Assembly (NCBI RefSeq): GCF_026914265.1
Contig: NC_069132.1
Coordinates: 69,330,993-69,394,992 of the forward strand
Origin: Mya arenaria
Taxonomy: Eukaryota; Mollusca; Bivalvia; Myida; Myidae
DNA length: 64,000 bases
Direction of reading: 5' to 3'
In this document: positions 24,168 through 37,400 of the stretch, piece after piece
How positions within the stretch are numbered: position 1 is the stretch's first letter
How the letters are laid out: each line of letters starts with the position of its first letter
Notes under the pieces: generated by a model
The model's input: only the letters and a program-made list of their open reading frames with translations
The model's database searches: none
Told to the model about the DNA's origin: nothing
Translations under genes and position numbers: made by a program

Positions 24168-26115
24168 CCATATTATATCATGTATAGGACGCTAGCATAG
24201 ATAGGACGCAGGCAAAAAAATCGTTGAGAAAACGGGTAAAACCCCTTAATATATAAGATAGGACGCAGCGGAAAAATGTCAAAATCGGAGCCGAAAAATT
24301 GAGGTTGGTAAAGTATTTATAACATATATTGAAGTAAAAAAACAAACAAAAATTGTATAAAAGGCATATTTTGGTAAGTGTCTAGTGTATTTCGATAATT
24401 ATCATCGTATTTCGGTAATTAAACGTACACAACAATGATATATGTCTTGACATTTTGAGAACATTCACGCATAATATAAGACTTATACAAATGCTGTAAT
24501 AGACTAGTTCTGACTGACAGTCAACCGTTGCAACCGTTGCATCTCCGGACATGCCCTCTGAATGACAGTCAACCGTTGCAACCGTTGCAAAACTGTGTAT
24601 TGTCAAAACTAATGTTTGTTTTGATAAGGCTTGTCGCTGCGCGGATTAAAGCATGTCAGCATAATTATTGCGTGTCGGTAATTAGCCTTGCCAGCAGAAG
24701 GCACCTCGGGTAAAGTGCGAACAAACAACAATACGGTATTACCATCGCAATAGTTCGTTCTATTGATGTTTTTCTAATGACAGACAGCCGTTGTTTTTCA
24801 CACCTTCGCACATTTGAAAAGATTTGATAGTGACAATAATGCTACTTTGCGTTATGCACATTCCTTTATTATTTTTTTTAAAACAGTAACATACAGCAAA
24901 ATGTTTTGTAAAATATCGAAACATTAAAATCATGAACAACGATTAATTGATAAATACCTCCTTTCCCGATTTTCCGTTGCCGTTATAACTCAATCCAGTT
25001 AAAGTCAAATTGCCTGCGTCCTTTCTATGCTATTAGAATTTCATCTGGGTTTTTTCCAAGCCCATTTCAGGTCGAAAATATCGGACCGGGGAAGAACGCG
25101 GTAATAGTATGTATTTGTACTGCGTCACCGAAGAGAACAACTGACATAGGTAAAATCACGCAAGTTAACACACGCAGAAATATATTAAATGTTTACTTTA
25201 AATTGATTTATTGAGAAATAAATTGAAAACAAACATGAGTGTTTACTTTTTTACAAAAGGGACGCTACTCACAAAAACTCGATGTGAGTCAGCACTTTAA
25301 CTGGTTTGAGTTATAACGGCAACGGAAAATCGGGAAAGGAGGTAAATATCAATTAATCGTTGTTCATGATTTTAATGTTTCGATATTTTACAAAACATTT
25401 TGTTGTATGTTACTGTTTTAAAAAATTAATAAAGGAATGTGCATAACGCAAAGTAGCATTATTGTCACTATCAAATCTTTTCAAATGTGCGAAGGTGTGA
25501 AAAACACCCGCTGTCTGTCATTAGAAAAACATCAATAAAACAAACTATTGCGATGGTAATACCGTATGGTTGTTTGTTCGCACTTTACCCGATGTGCCTT
25601 CCCCTGGCAAGGCTAATTATCGACACACATTAATTATGCCGACATGCTAAATTAATCCGCACAGCGACAAACATTATCAAAACAATCATCAGTTTTGACA
25701 ATACAGTTTTGCTGTGATTGCAACGGTCATTCAGAAGGCATGTCGGGACTATTGCAACGGTTGACTGTCAGCCAGAAGGCGTGTCGGGACTATTACGGCA
25801 TTTGTATAAGTCTTATAATATGCGTGAATGTTTTCAAAATGTCAAGACATATATCATTGTTGTGTACGCTAAATTACCGAAATACGATGATAATTATCGA
25901 AATACACAAGACAATTATCAAATATGCCTTATATACAAGTTTTGTTTGTTTTTTACTTCAATATATGTTATAAATACTTTACCAACCTCAATTTTTCGGC
26001 TCCGATTTTGACATTTTTCTGCTGCGTCCTATCTTATATATTAAGGGTTTTTACTGTTTTCTCAACTATTTTTTGCCTGCGTCCTATCTATGCTAGCGTC
26101 CTATACATAATACGG
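24168..26115. mobile_element. 1.95-kb foldback (long inverted repeat) element
   Basis: Two long arms are near-identical inverted copies: left 24168-25007, right 25293-26115, with a loop of about 285 bp. Matching blocks include TAGGACGCTAGCATAGATAG at 24185 against CTATCTATGCTAGCGTCCTA before 26105, and TTTCCGTTGCCGTTATAACT at 24971 against its complement near 25300-25330. The element is bounded by TA on each side, so a TA-type target duplication fits. Arms contain CAACCGTTGCAACCGTTGCA twice on the left. There is no transposase. Several weak open frames in the arms are by-products of the palindrome. A transcript would fold into a hairpin about 0.8 kb long. Confidence 0.9.
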
Positions 26116-26399
26116 TACTTTGCCTACCTACGACAAATGACCAGGTGGAGTTTGGATCCCATTTGTGTCAAATTTATTGTTAGAATAAAACAGATCAATT
26201 AGTTCTCCAGTCATCATTTGTAAAGAGCATGGAGCTAGGTCAGAAAGGGAGCTTTTTATTAACTGATAAATGTACATGAATGTATTTCAGAAGTTGATAC
26301 AAAATAATATAAAAGGCCAATTAGCTATAGTTTTGCTGTAATGAATAAATTTTGAAAGTTAAATTGACTAATATAACTATAAATATCAAACTAACCAAA

Positions 26400-26801
26400 A
26401 ACAAGAGCAATCACAGACTACCATATATCCCCCGCTGAATAAAGAACAGTATCAACAAGACCTCAAAGACTTTATTATGATCTGCACCAAGTATGAAAAT
26501 GATCAAAGGGCAATAACTCAAAAAGTACTGAAGCTAGAGTTATTGTTCCTATGTACTGTTTATAATGTTTGACGTCAATACCTCAATGATTTTGAAGTTA
26601 TGGTCCAGACAAAAAATAAGTAAGAAAATCAACAAAGGGTAATAGCTAAAAACATACTGCAGTCAGAGTTAAGGTTTCTGTGTATTGTACTTTTTGCTCT
26701 GGATAAGATTGCCCGGATGCAAACACACACACACACACACACAGTCATACCCATGCCTACCATTAGTATATCCCCTTTACGTTTTGGTGGGGATAAAAAT
26801 A
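26400..26801. mobile_element. Interspersed repeat, 'aagggcaataactc' type
   Basis: Starts ACAAGAGCAATCACAGACTA, contains AAAGGGCAATAACTCAAAAA and TTTGAAGTTATGGTCCAGAC, and ends TTTTGGTGGGGATAAAAATA. This matches a non-coding repeat I recall as frequent in bivalve genomes. A related fragment with AAGGGTCATAACTCAGAAGT is near 63467. Confidence 0.65.
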
Positions 26802-28085
26802 AAAAGACATACTTAAGAATTTGGTAATTAACATTAATGGTAAAATATAGCAGACAAGTTTAATAACAAATGAGTCTAATTGCTTTGGTAACCAGTATGT
26901 CCTCTGTGTTTTTCAAATTTCCTTAATTGTCAAACATATACCAAAGTAATATCCAAACTAACTAACTTCCAAACTAAGACACATCTGATCATCTGCTTCT
27001 TCTTACTTGGTAAGAATGTCTAGGGTCAATATATTTCGGACAAGTTTGATAAAAGGACTTGAGCTAAAGAGTTATAAGAGGGTGCAGCTCCCTCCCAGTA
27101 GCACCCCTCTGCAAACATGGAGACCAGCATGTGCACCCTTTTTTCCTCTTAAATTGAATGCTGTAGATTATTATTTGATAATAGTTTACTTGTTTTTCTA
27201 AGCTTATTGTATGATTAAAAATTTGTAGGTAACAAACTTAATATATTAGGCAGATGATAGTCCAAATAATTGTACGTTGACGGATTTTTTTTAGATTTTT
27301 GATATGGCAAATCCTTCACGTACAAATTGTTTAGTATCAAAAGTGGGTAGTTGTTCCGATCAGGATTCCGGGTAAAAGCATATAGCGTCTATAAAATATC
27401 ATAAAAACAAGAAATATTACCAGATAATGTTATTTTATATTAGTTCCGTACACAAAAAAATAAATATCCAACTTATAATTATGAGTTTGACGGCTTTTTT
27501 TCATTTCATTCTGTCAAAACATAACGATATATACATGAAGGGCACCTGCAAGGCTTTAGGGCACAGTTTTAAATCGCTCGGAACATTTCGGCCATGGCCG
27601 AGTTGTTACGATTGTATAACGAGGTCTATCTCGAAGCTTTGTCGGAGGAGGCCGAGCTATTACGATTGTATCGAGTTGTTCCCCTTCGCATAATTGTTGT
27701 CTGTGTCAGTCAGCTTTCGTTTTATTGGAAAGGTAAACAACTTGTTTTAATGCACTAAATGCTTGTTTAGTGCAAAATAACAATTCACTTACATGGTAAA
27801 ATATGAATATAACTCTTTATGATCAATTTCAACCATAAAATACTTCACTTAAAACAATTTCAATATTTTTAAAACACCCCCTTTTTTTGCACATTCCCGT
27901 TTAGACGTTAGGGATTGGAAGAATCCCGTATAACATATCCATTATTTTAGACTAAGGCAGATGATAACTAAAATTACTTCAATTCAACATATTTCTAACA
28001 TCAATTGTAACTCTGAATAGCTTCTTCTTTCGGCAAAAATTGGGAACGATGCAATGCTCAAAACTGGAAAGCTGCACTAACCACT

Positions 28086-28217
28086 GAATTAATGGCATTG
28101 AGTAAGGATGCATAAGTCCGGTAATGAGGGGATTCCGCCAATTGTTGGTATGAATTAATGGCATTGAGTAAGGATGCATAAGTCCGGTAATGAGGGGATT
28201 CCGCCAATTGTTGGTAA
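28086..28217. repeat. 66-bp tandem duplication
   Basis: Two adjacent copies of a 66-bp unit starting GAATTAATGGCATTGAGTAA (28086 and 28152). No function is visible. Confidence 0.9.
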
Positions 28218-28594
28218 TTCCTGGAAGCGGAATATGGACTGTGTTGTATGTTCATTTTCATGTCATAAGTGTATGGATTATTAAAGAACAAAAGGTGTTA
28301 GTAAAGGCTTAACCCCCTTAGTTTGCTAGACTAAGACTGAAAAAAGAGGAAAATTTTATTTATGTCACTTTCTCTTTCCTAGGCTCACTTTGATTAGTGT
28401 TAAAATGACAAGGTAAAATTACTTACGTGATCAACTAAGATTAAATCGTAGTAAAAACTATTTTAAACTAATGTTCATACATGAAAAACAGAAAAGTCAT
28501 AGGAGTATTGCGTTCAACGAACTAAAAAAACATATATTGTCAAAATAATTTTTCAGCCTCGTTATCGAACCCAAGGTAATCCGCATGAAACTCG

Positions 28595-31500
28595 GGGCAG
28601 TTATATTTGACGGGACCCGGGACTGCCGGGACCCGGGATCCGGAACTCAAATTTTAATTTTGGTTTTACCTTTGCGTTTGTAACGTTAGAGCTTGTACAA
28701 GCCATTCAATAGAGTGAGTACATTAAAAAATATATTAATAGCATATAAATTATTTCAATGCATATAGTATGATGCACCTATTTATTTTTTGGATGCGCTT
28801 GTAACTAATTGTATGTTTGATTTTATGTCCATGCATTTCCTTTTTCAAATTGTTAATAAATCAATAAGAAATATGGAAAAAACAACAACATATGTTAAGG
28901 TTGATATTAACGTCAACGACCCGGGACATCATTGAAAATGCCGGGACTTCTACCGATAACTGCATGTATATATCGCTATTAGCAAATGGATATATCCAAT
29001 CCAGTACCTTATGGCTTGTAACTGTTTATGCGGAACTTCTCGGCCATTTTATCGAAAACAACGTTGTTTTCGATAAAATGGCAGAGGAGCTCCGAATGGT
29101 AACTGACGGGATCGATTTTTGAGAAAAGCCGGGACTTCTGAGGTCGGGACTATATAGCTCGTTACTGCCGGGACCGCTGATTGAGAAAAGCCGGGACCGC
29201 TATGGCCCGGACCTTAACTGATAACTTTCGGGATCGTTTATTGACTTCATGTTAGAGATTGAGACAAGACACAACTCGCGTAGTGTATACAGCTTCTTAA
29301 TTGTATTTGCATATTATAATATCAACAATGTGTCAAATAATACAAATAAGTTAATAACCAGGAACAATTACATCTGAAGGATAAGAATAAAAAACAAATA
29401 ACATGTGTTTCAAATAATGAAAATAGTATAGAAACAAATCATTTATTATTATATTTAAACATTTGGGCGCATATCATTAGTATGTAGAAATCTAAACACC
29501 TAACATATATTGAAAATACAATAAATGACAAATAACTTAAACAATGAAAGCATCGCGCGGCAGTGTCCGAAATTGGCACATGTAATAATGTAGGTGATTT
29601 TTCACATTCTGTCTTAATGTTCTTGTTGTTTGGTGATGATGTTGGCGAATAAGGGATAATTATGTTTTCTTTTGTAACTGTCCGAAATATAATCATCATA
29701 CCAACTTCCATTAATATTTGTATTATTTTCCGAAATTTCTTCGGACACATTCTTTTCCGAACTATTGCTATTTTTGAATCAGGTGCAGGCAGTACATATT
29801 CGAAGTTGGTAGGTTTCTGTTTCTTTATGCCAATTTTTTTTTAATTTTTGTTATATCTCATACACCCCTAACCATAAAGGCGTTCATGTCAAGCACCAAG
29901 CGCATCCCGCCAAAAACGCTGGTGTCGATTACTGATACCGAGATCCCGGCTGTGATGGTCCCGGCAAATATCATACTGCCTGGGTCACAGAAACGCCGGG
30001 ACCGCTGAGACCGGAACCTTATAGCTAGTAACTGCTATTGAGAAAAGCCGGGACTTGTTGAAGTAGGGACTCTATAGCTCGTTACTGCCGGGATCGCTGA
30101 TTGAGAAAATCCGGGGCCGCTATGGCCGGAACCGGATGCTTAGCTGCATGATAACTGCCGTGATATTCATTAAGCTTATTCAGTCATGTCCTACCTTAAA
30201 TCACTTGTCTTATTTTAGTGTTTTATGAGTCATGTGTTATAAAACCTGATTAATTTCTAAAATGCATATTCTTCGTTGACGATTTTGATTTTTTTTTCAC
30301 TATTAATCAATAAATACTAATCAAACTAATTACATTAAATGGGAATTCTATGACACTGAAAACGAACTAAAATGATTTTATATGTGATGCCTTACAATAA
30401 GAATACAAGTAATGTTATATATAATAGCCCATGAATATGATTTAACAAGTAAGATGCTTCACAATTTGGATATAACGATGGTGACCATGCTTTTAAGGTA
30501 ATATATATGTTATATACCTATTTAAAAACTTATCACTCTTATTTGTTTATTATTTACTTTCAATCCAATACATTAGCTATGCTTAAAGTTTATATGTATA
30601 AGTGAGACAATAAGATTATCGACTTCTAAAGTGTCAATCCTAATTGGCTCTGAGCCAATAACCAAATACGAAGAAAACCGGCCCCTACTGTGACACCAGT
30701 GCAATAAAAAAAAATGAGATGCACAGCAGGGGATTATCAGTGAATCAGTTTAATATACTAATCGATGTAATATGTAAATGTTGTCCGAAATTACAAATAA
30801 GAGCCAAATATATACAAACGATATAACTACACTTGACCAACAAAGTAAAAGTTTATTAATTTGTTATCTAACAATTGAATTAAATCTCTAATTAATTTAT
30901 CAAAATTTATATATAAACCGGTTAATGTTTCTATGCAATGCAAACATCTAAAACAACCATCCCCTCCCTTTTTATCCTTGATATTGTTTCGCTCTTCTGT
31001 TATAATAATTTGTTGCCATAAGTTTTAGTTGCTATAAACAAATATGGAATGTGGCACACCAAGGGCCAATACACAGAGGTGACAGTGTCATGTAACAAAT
31101 GAGCGCATCCTTTTAATCAGCCTACAATGCTTCTCCGTCAACACGACATCATTTTGTAACTTAGTTCCTTTATTGCTACTGTTTCATTGATTTTACATAA
31201 ATATAGCTCATTGTCAGAGACATCGACTTTTATTAGATATGCAATCTAATGCATTTATTCCTATTTAAAACATCACAATGTCAATTAATAAATATTAACA
31301 ATAACAAATAAAGTTCGATTTTTTGCTGACTAAATTCCCAATAAACAACATGATGCTTTGCAAGAACATTATTAAAGTTAAATGTCCAAACAATTATATT
31401 CATAGCATGTTAAAAAGAGTTATATAAAAAAATCTTTGAGGAATTATATATCACATAGTCAAGAGTAAAGGCAATTACAATAAAACATTTTTCCTTTGTG

Positions 31501-32009
31501 CACTTCTCATTTGTTAAACCTACTTTATTTGTGTTAACAACAAAGGAAATTATTAAAAAGCATACATTTGAAAAAACGGAATAATTACAGCCAATGAATG
31601 CACCCGCTTTTAAGTACATAAAACAAACCTCATATTAATTAGGGCCGTATTAGAATACGATTTATAACACTCAATGTAGATCTTTTCCCTTTAAAATGCA
31701 TTATATCAAATCAATGCTATATCAAACATAACTGTTATTCAGCATTAAATGTTATAACATTCAAAACCTAAATGCAAAACATAATTTATGAAAAAAATCA
31801 CAAATGAAAATAAACTTTCCCCCTTAATATTGCACTTTATTGGTCCCGACCCGGGAGGTCCCGACCCGGGATCGATATTGACAGTCACTGATACCGAGGT
31901 CCCGGCTGTGATGGTCCCGGCAAATATCATTTTATTGGTCCCGACCCGGGATCAATAATAGTCCCGGCTTTTCCGAAAAAGTCCCGGGTCCCGGCAAACA
32001 TAACTGCCC
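28595..32009. mobile_element. 3.4-kb inverted-repeat DNA element with 9-bp target duplication
   Basis: The direct repeat TGAAACTCG lies at 28586-28594 and 32010-32018. Inside it the ends are inverted: GGGCAGTTATATTTGACGGG on the left and the complement of GGGCAGTTATGTTTGCCGGG on the right. Subterminal sequence is full of CCGGGAC/GTCCCGG motifs (28610-28640, 29125-29215, 29930-30140, 31840-31990). One block (CTGATACCGAGATCCCGGCT) is repeated near 29933 and 31889. I see no transposase; small open frames inside have no recognisable domain. A 9-bp duplication and a G-rich terminus would suit Mutator-like or Merlin-like elements. The superfamily is undecided. A perfect 64-bp palindrome (29031-29094) is nested inside. 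Confidence 0.88.
29031..29094. repeat. Nested short palindrome of the CGGAACT...CTCGGCCAT family
   Basis: CGGAACTTCTCGGCCATTTT with ATCGAAAACAA is followed at once by its complement (TTGTTTTCGATAAAATGGC then GAGCTCCG). The same ends bound larger elements at 35244-35582 and 54648-55019. Confidence 0.85.
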
Positions 32010-32118
32010 TGAAACTCGCCCTACTGGACTTTATAGGTTACAGAAAGCTAATTTGTATAATTTTAAAATCAACGCAAAGATTACTTCCCCTTCATAGATA
32101 CATGATTAATGCAAAAAG

Positions 32119-32214
32119 ATGAGAAGAAGAAGAAGAAGAAGAAGAAGAAGAAGAAGAAGAAGAAGAAGAAGAAGAAGAAGAAGAAGAAGAAGAAGAAGAA
32201 GAAGAAGAAGAAGC
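32119..32214. repeat. (GAA)n microsatellite
   Basis: About 95 bp of uninterrupted AGA/GAA triplets. A frame through it would code poly-Arg, but nothing suggests it is translated. Confidence 0.97.
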
Positions 32215-34390
32215 TGTAATTATTTTTTTACAAAGTTGTTCACAGGCTATAAATTCGAATTCAAAAGTATTTTGAGTTGCCTAAAACTGCAACCGATAAA
32301 TGCCTGTCAAGACCTAAGAATGGGAAATGTGAATTGATGATTTTTTATATACAATTAACTGGTTTCAAAAAGTTACTTATATACTAGGAAATATTCTCGC
32401 AAATGTATTGCTAGTTTACAGTTAATTAAATGAAACCGGATACTGGCTGGGGACGTTAGAAGGTAAAGTAAGGCAGCGTATTTTATTCAACACATTTCCG
32501 TTTTCTGCGAAATTATCCATAATAGTCTATTCCCCTCGGTGCCTCCCCAACAATATTTTAATTATTCGTCCTGCTTTCAAATTCACATTAACGTTGCAAT
32601 CTTATGAACGTATTTGAATAAAGTAGTACTTTAATTCGCACTATTTTAAACCGCATTACACCATACGTTCCATTTGGTAATACCGGCGCAATTATAACTT
32701 TAACATGTCATGTCAAAAGTAGATCCGATCATACCTGATTTAAATTTGCGGTACTAAAGTCTAAAGGTAGCAAAAATGTTCGGAGCGTTAAACAATCTTT
32801 AACTTGATATGCAAACTTCATGCAGGTGTTATATATATGAGCTCGTCATAGTTTTTATTTCAATTTCAACTATTCAATTATAATAATGATAATGACATGA
32901 TTTGAGCTTGAGATAAATTTGATTTTAGTGTTGTATTTGATATATAATATGAATGATATTTCAGGAAGCAGGAAGATCTAAAATGTGTTTACAAGTATGA
33001 CTTGCGCATTTTGAATACTAAATTTGACATCATAAAATGACGCCATAATATCACAGAAATGACATGCACAATGAACGTATTGATAGTCCAACTAGCTTAT
33101 GGTTTTAGTTTTTACCCTTACACGGAATATATATGGAACATAATACATAAAGATAAGTTTCATTTATCTTTTTAATATATTTATACGGCTGGGCCGTTTG
33201 AAAAAAACAGTCCCTATGAAAGCATAGCAAAGCCCGGCAAACTGTGGTTGCTATGGAAACATGAGTTAAGTTATTGTCATAAATCGATAAGAAAATGATG
33301 CGCCAATGGCAATCCTTTATAAGGACAGAAGATTTGAAGAAAACACTTTGAAAAATCATTACTTTTTTGCCTTTTTTATAAGTGATTATTTCATGTTTAA
33401 TAATGATGTCCGACGACGTTGATCATAAAATAGTTACTTGCATGTGTTAAAGTACAAGTACAGGTATTTATAAGATTTTATTACTACTTGTTAACAAAGG
33501 CATGGAAGCAATACATACAATAAAATACACTTTTGGAATGAAAGGAATATCATTCAGTTATGGCTGAAACGTCACAAACGAATATACTGGACCGCAAACA
33601 TATTCATGGCATACAGTCAAACCTGTATTAAGTGGCCACCTTTGGGAAATGGTCAAAATGGCTGCTTGAGAAAGGGTGGCCACTTAATCCAGGTTGGAAA
33701 TTGTATGTATAATTAATGTCAAGTATGTCGATGTACCGATTGCAAGTTATAATGTATATTATGTTTTCTGCAGTGTTTTGTTGTGTTGTTTGTTTCTTAA
33801 TTATGACACTGTTTTCTTAAAAGTTAACACTTAAATACCTATCTCTTGACAATTCATTTTTCATGCTTTGCGGTCTCGCTCATGGTTTGTAAAATGCATG
33901 TTTACGAATAAACATTATTGCGAAATAAAGTGTGGCAAATCATTAATATTAGGAGTGACAAAACTAAGAAACTGACAGCTGGAACCCTTTAACAAATGTT
34001 AATCATAATTCGTGTATTCGATAAAGGTTAAAATCTACATCAACTGTTGTATCAATCCTTGTGGCCGAATGTTGACGTCGGTTTTCGTAGTTTTTCTTGA
34101 CGCTACCTGCGTGGTTCGCTTTCAACTACATTTTTTTTAATACTTTTTATTGTATTTTATTTGCAATTTCGGAATAGAAGAGTAAATAATTATAACTGAA
34201 TAAGTGTTTCAGATGCATTTCTAGGGAAATAATGTTTTCGTCCCAAAACATGAGCGATCGAGTTTCTTTAACTTATGCTGTTGTAAATGAGTTTGGCTAC
34301 TGTTGTCGTTTATGGAGAAACTCCTCGCGCATTTTTTGCAGCGTCGCTTCTGAATATGTCACATGGATTGAAATGCGTTAAATTTTCTTG
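32215..34390. other. Intergenic stretch, mostly unassigned
   Basis: No gene is supported. It is AT-rich. One small inverted-repeat element (33612-33705) is visible. The rest shows nothing I can name. Confidence 0.55.
33612..33705. mobile_element. About 95-bp palindromic MITE
   Basis: The left arm holds ACAGTCAAACCTGTATTAAG then TGGCCACC; the right arm is the complement (GGTGGCCACTTAATCCAGGT). The loop is about 35 bp. This 'aacctgtattaag(t/c)ggccac' motif recurs in many marine invertebrate genomes, from memory. Confidence 0.7.
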
Positions 34391-34400
34391 GTTAGCACAC

Positions 34401-34457
34401 AATCGGAACACCTCGGCCTTTATCAGAATTCCGAAGATGGCCGAGTTGTTACGATTT
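34401..34457. mobile_element. 57-bp MITE with 10-bp target duplication at a stop codon
   Basis: The ends are AATCGGAACACCTCGGCC and the complement of AAATCGTAACAACTCGGCCA. It is flanked by a perfect GTTAGCACAC at 34391-34400 and 34458-34467. The right-hand copy contains the complement of the TAA stop (34459-34461) of the minus-strand gene. It inserted one base after that stop, so it left the protein end unchanged and now forms the 3' UTR start. Confidence 0.88.
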
Positions 34458-34458
34458 G

Positions 34459-37400
34459 TTAGCACACTGTCTTCACAGGTTTCAAAATAACGCGCCGCGG
34501 TAAAGGGGCCCCGTAGTTGACTGCCCAGTCACGAGGTTTTGTCTTTTCATTACGTTGCTTCATTTCTTTTACCAGTTGCTGAAGTCCCCGGATCTTTTCT
34601 TTGATGGACGTCCTTGGTGCGTGGGACTCGGTCGTATCACACTCCTCAACCTCGTACCAAGTATCTCCCCGCTCCTTCCGGTGATCGAGAGAGGTTGGCG
34701 GACGCTCGTCGCGGCAGCGCTCCAGCAGCTGATTATAATTACCGACCACAGAATAGCTTTGAGGCTTTGGTAGCACACTAAGGCTATTGTATGTGAAAGG
34801 TAAGAAGCAGGGGAAATGTTTACACCGCGAAGAAGTGTTGGACGGATCAAACAGGCATGCGCGACAGACGCCGTCCCGCCCACCGGACGCCTTTGGGCCG
34901 GTCCTGGAGCTGGGACCGTTCAAGTTGCTCAAGCCGCTTGAGGATCGGGAGTCTACAGGTGTGGCGGACTGAATTCGAGGGAGCCGGATCGGCGTGACCT
35001 CCTCCGCTCCCTCCATTTCCTCGAGCAAGAATTTGGTTTCTTTACGAAGCTCCTTCGTCACTTGACTAAAGCTGGTGCGCAGAAGTCTGAAATATGACGG
35101 ATGAAATATGGCATATTCATTTTAATTTATCAAAATTGCTGGAATAATACAATCAGTTAAACATAATACAAACTTGTAACAATGTACTACCTAGTTATGT
35201 TGTAATTTTTTTTAATAAGATTTACTTTTCACATGAAATCCGACATTCGGAACTCCTCGGCCATTTTCATCGAAAACAATTCAACCTCGGATGTATGCCG
35301 GTCCATCAGTAAAATTGTTCGTATTTTTTAATTATATCATCAATTAAATTAAGAGTTCAGCTTGTATTTATTGATCTAAGTTTAAATTGATTGCCAGTGA
35401 AGTGTATTATTGCAAACAAAATTAAGATTCACAAGAGTTATAAGTCATTAAGTTTAACTGCTAAAATAAATTACTACGCGATCTACTTGCAGCGGATTTA
35501 AACATACCAACTTCTGAGTATGCAAACCGTCCATATACATCAGAGGTTGTTTTCGATAAAAATGGCCGAGGAGCTCCGAATGCAAATCTGATTGAATAAA
35601 ATTAAAGTGAAATGCGGATCTTTGGTGTGTGTTTTTTGACAAATCAATATGGAATTCAACTTTGCTAATAATGTTTAGACATTATATTTCTTTTATCAAA
35701 CTACTGCACATGTTATAAGAAACTTCCATCGATTTCTTATACTCAAATTGAAATCATTAATCTATTTAAAGAAGCTTCGTTAAAATCTTTTTGACTGGGG
35801 TGTTATGCATTTTTTGTTCATTTTTATTTTTTAAGACATATAATGTTACATGATTTGAATTTTCTTTTTTTTTCTTTGACTTCAAATACATAACATTTGG
35901 ATGGCAGTGAAACACACCCATGAATAATCAATTTCGCTTGATGTTGACTTTAGTGTAGCTTTTCAAAACGTTTCAATCTCAAATATCCTTTTTCATTTTT
36001 GAAAGCTAACCATTTTTGGACAAAATATGTCTTAATGAGTTTACATTCAATTGAAAAAAAAATAACAACTGAACGTCGCCATCTAGTCAAGCTCTATACA
36101 AATTGAGCAACTGGGCTTTAGGTACCGACCTGATTTTCCCTTGGAGAAGGCGGCCGTGGACGTCGTTGACCTTCCGGAGCCGCGTAGTGGCGGCGTGCTT
36201 CTGTTTCGCGATGTTCAGGCGCCGGTCCATCTCCCGCTCAGCCTCCCAGCGACGCCGGAAACCAGACCCACTGGAAATAATTATAGAACATTACGCTTGG
36301 ACATTGGCGTTTGTTTTGCTGTCTGTTTGTGCTATCGCCGACCTCAAGTGTTTTAAATGAGATGAAAGTTGCTGCAACTGTCAGTCAAATCCAGATATTA
36401 GAAGATTTGAAGACACAGAGTGGGCTATAAAAAAGAAGTCCGTGTGCGATTGCCCTAGCTCTGCGAATGTACCTCTCTGTCGCAATCGTAACAACTCGGC
36501 CATGTCCGGCAAGCTTCGAGATTATCTGTTGGGTAATGGCCGAGATGTTCCGATTGCTCTATGTTGGTGTAAAGCGCCGATACACGGACTACAACTTTCC
36601 TGGGCTTAAACCACCATTGAAATGCTGACTATGTCGCCCTAAACCAGACCTGCTGAAAATTATTATAAAATTCAAAACGCCGGGATCTAGACCTGGTGGA
36701 AATATTTGTAAGTAGTATGACACCGGGAACCATACCCACTGAAAATAATTATGAATATTATGACATGGGGCACAGGCCTGCTGGAAGTTGTCATGAATAG
36801 TATGTCGCCGGAATCTAGACCTGTTAATATATTGTATGAAAACAATTATGACGCCGGGCACAAGCCCGCTGGAAATCATCATAAATAGTATGTCGCCGGG
36901 AACTAGACATGTTGATATCTTTTATCAATACCATGACGCTGACAATCGTACCCACTGATAATAAGTGACACCTAGATCTTGTACGTCGCCGGAAAGAAAG
37001 ATCCGCCGGAAATACTTGATAATAGAATGACGCTGGAACTATACCCACTGGAAATAATTATAACCAGAATGGTTCCGGAAACTTCACTTGCTGAAATTAA
37101 TTATAAATAGTATTGCACAGACCTGCTAGAAAAATACAGAATGCCAAAAACTGTGTACGCCGAAATGGTAAGACGCCGTCGAAATCCTCGTTAACATTGT
37201 TTTATCACCTTTTTTTCAAATAGTCGGCATTGAACGAATGGATTTATTGAGCTAAAAAAACAGAAAGATAATTTTAAAAGGATAATTCACTGCAATAGAC
37301 GGTTTAACTACTTTAAACCTTTAGTGTTTTATTTGTTTAGAATGTTTGCAAACATTCACTCCGAAAAAGGAGTATAGATATAAATGTTTCGTCCAAAACG

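Larger units (their letters stand above)
26116..28585. other. Intergenic stretch with repeats only
   Basis: No gene is supported. It holds an interspersed repeat (26400-26801), a short AC microsatellite at about 26720-26742, a small palindrome of the AATCG...CGATT family (27572-27615) and a 66-bp duplication (28086-28217). The rest is plain AT-rich sequence. Confidence 0.6.

Noticed and set aside
24382..26202. Several 60-97 codon frames upstream of HECTD1
   Set aside because: They lie in the arms of the foldback element, mirror each other, and show no protein family.
29439..29750. 103-codon minus-strand frame inside the 3.4-kb element
   Set aside because: No recognisable domain, low-complexity composition, and position in a non-autonomous transposon; not supported as a gene.
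32119..32337. Frame starting with about 30 arginines
   Set aside because: Translation of a GAA/AGA microsatellite; no conserved content follows.
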